Below, piece by piece: positions 4,077 through 5,149 of a DNA stretch of 5,149 nucleotides (its first letter is position 1; the number at the start of each line of letters is the position of its first letter). Both the position numbers and the translations under genes were made by a program. The notes under the pieces were generated by a model. The model made no database searches and was not told the origin of the DNA. It saw only the letters and a program-made list of their open reading frames with translations. Origin of the DNA: Acidimangrovimonas sp. (lineage in GTDB: Bacteria > Pseudomonadota > Alphaproteobacteria > Rhodobacterales > Rhodobacteraceae). The stretch covers positions 1-5,149 of the forward strand of contig JASBUM010000092.1 of NCBI GenBank assembly GCA_030147905.1, written 5' to 3'.

Positions 4077-5149
4077 ATGAATCCTGATGCCCGCCCGTCG
4101 CGCCCATCCACCTTCCGGCCCGGCGAATTGCCCCCTCCGGCACGGACCCCGCGGGGGCGGCGGATCCTGATCCTGGTCGAGAACCTGCCGGTACAGCTGG
4201 ATCGGCGCGTGTGGATGGAGGCCACGACCCTGGCCGCGGCTGGCCATACCGTCAGTGTCATCTGCCCGATGGGCCGTGGCTGGGAGCGGGCGGAGGAAAC
4301 CATCGACGGCGTTGCCATCTACCGTTATCCGCCCCCGCCGGAGGCCCATGCGGGCCTCGCCGCATATGCTCGCGAATATGCCCATGCGCTGCGCCAGATG
4401 CTGCGGCTGGCGGCGCGGGTGCGGCGCGAACGCGGTTTCGACGTGATCCACGGATGCAACCCGCCCGATCTGCTGTTCCTCATCGCCTGGCGCTATCGCC
4501 ATCGGGGGGTGCATTATGTCTTCGACCATCACGACCTGTCGCCCGAGCTCTACGAGGCCAAGTTCGGCCGCCGCGGATGGGTGCATCGGATGCTCCGCCT
4601 GCTGGAGCGGCTGAATTTCGCCACCGCCCGTGTATCGATCGCGACCAACGAGAGTTTTCGCGCCATCGCCCGCGACCGCGGCGGCAAGCGCGGATCAGAC
4701 GTCTTCACCGTGCGCTCCGGCCCGGCGCTCGACGATTTCCGTCCGGGCCCCGGTGACAGGTCGCTGCGCCGGGGGGCGGCGCATGTGCTGGGTTACGTGG
4801 GCGTCATCGGCCAGCAGGAAGGGATGGACCTTCTGGTCGCGGCGGTATCGTCCCTGATTCATCGTCACGCGATCACCGATCTGCATGTGGTGATCGCGGG
4901 CTTCGGCCCCGCGCTCGGGGCGATGCGGGCCGATGTCGCGCGCCGCGGCCTCGAGCGACATTTCACCTTTACCGGCGCGCTCTATGGCGAGCGTCTGGTT
5001 GCCGCGCTCAACGCCTGCGACATCGGGCTCAGCCCCGATCCGAAGAACGCGATGACGGATCGCTCGACGATGAACAAGATCGTCGAATACATGGCGCTGG
5101 AAAAGCCCGTGGTCCTGTTCGATCTGGTCGAGGGCAGGGCCTCGGCGGG
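4077..5149 (+). CDS. Glycosyltransferase family 4 (GT-B fold), C-terminus off the window
   Basis: This cytoplasmic or membrane-associated enzyme transfers a sugar from a nucleotide-activated donor to a growing polysaccharide or lipid-linked acceptor. The window holds 357 whole codons. After a Pro/Arg-rich lead (1-27), the N-terminal Rossmann-like domain begins RRILILVENLPV (28-39) with LDRRVWMEA (41-49) and AGHTVSVICP (55-64). Further marks are HGCNPPDLL (125-133), the family-typical DHHDLSPELYEAKFG (150-164), and VRSGP (212-216) before the second domain. That domain shows GYVGVIGQQEGMDLL (239-253), VIAGFGP (272-278), FTFTG (296-300) and DPKNAMTDRSTMNKIVEYMA (321-340), where E337 is in the place of the donor-binding Glu of the GT4 EX7E region, then KPVVLFDL (343-350). 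Some 40-70 residues are probably missing. The start could be ATG 4077 or the in-frame TTG just before it; the Shine-Dalgarno is modest. It is divergent from the spike-base-like gene. Donor and acceptor sugars are unknown. Confidence 0.9.
   Translation, partial: MNPDARPSRPSTFRPGELPPPARTPRGRRILILVENLPVQLDRRVWMEATTLAAAGHTVSVICPMGRGWERAEETIDGVAIYRYPPPPEAHAGLAAYAREYAHALRQMLRLAARVRRERGFDVIHGCNPPDLLFLIAWRYRHRGVHYVFDHHDLSPELYEAKFGRRGWVHRMLRLLERLNFATARVSIATNESFRAIARDRGGKRGSDVFTVRSGPALDDFRPGPGDRSLRRGAAHVLGYVGVIGQQEGMDLLVAAVSSLIHRHAITDLHVVIAGFGPALGAMRADVARRGLERHFTFTGALYGERLVAALNACDIGLSPDPKNAMTDRSTMNKIVEYMALEKPVVLFDLVEGRASA

Noticed and set aside
3825..4586. Extension of the spike-base-like frame upstream to 4586 (340 codons in all)
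   Set aside because: The extra part is antisense to the glycosyltransferase and has no family resemblance; the AGGAG at 3832-3836 and family length place the start at 3824.
1..5149. CRISPR array, insertion sequence, tRNA or rRNA
   Set aside because: No regularly spaced direct repeats, transposase motifs with terminal inverted repeats, or tRNA/rRNA signature sequences were seen on either strand.

Overview
The window is very GC-rich (about 70% by eye) and tightly packed. It looks like chromosome from an alphaproteobacterium of the Rhodobacteraceae/Paracoccaceae type. Three things point there: the GC-rich codon usage, a perfect CtrA box (TTAA-N7-TTAACCAT), and a small gene resembling the head-spike base protein known from the Rhodobacter capsulatus gene transfer agent (RcGTA). 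No search could be run, so family assignments rest on recognised motifs.

Layout: four genes lie on the minus strand and one divergent gene on the plus strand. Reading the minus strand in its transcription order: an 86-aa spike-base-like protein (3824-3564); a 278-bp gap with a strong hairpin; a hexapeptide-repeat acetyltransferase with a long low-complexity tail (3285-2410); a Wzx/MOP-type polysaccharide flippase that overlaps it by 50 bp (2459-906); an 83-bp gap; and an OafA-like membrane acyltransferase 3 running off the left edge (822 to <1). On the plus strand a GT-B family-4 glycosyltransferase starts at 4077 and runs off the right edge. The 252-bp divergent region between the spike-like gene and the glycosyltransferase holds the CtrA box and a GC-rich hairpin in the glycosyltransferase leader.

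The glycosyltransferase, flippase and two O-acyltransferases fit one job: building, exporting and acylating a surface polysaccharide (capsule, EPS or O-antigen-like). The point of interest is the small gene. In R. capsulatus the head-spike proteins (GhsA/GhsB) help the gene transfer agent bind the capsule of recipient cells, and the producing cell controls both through CtrA and quorum sensing. Here a spike-base homologue lies head-to-head with a polysaccharide glycosyltransferase across a CtrA box. That suggests the particle ligand and its cell-surface receptor are expressed together. The link is inferred from sequence; no GTA structural gene is visible in the window.
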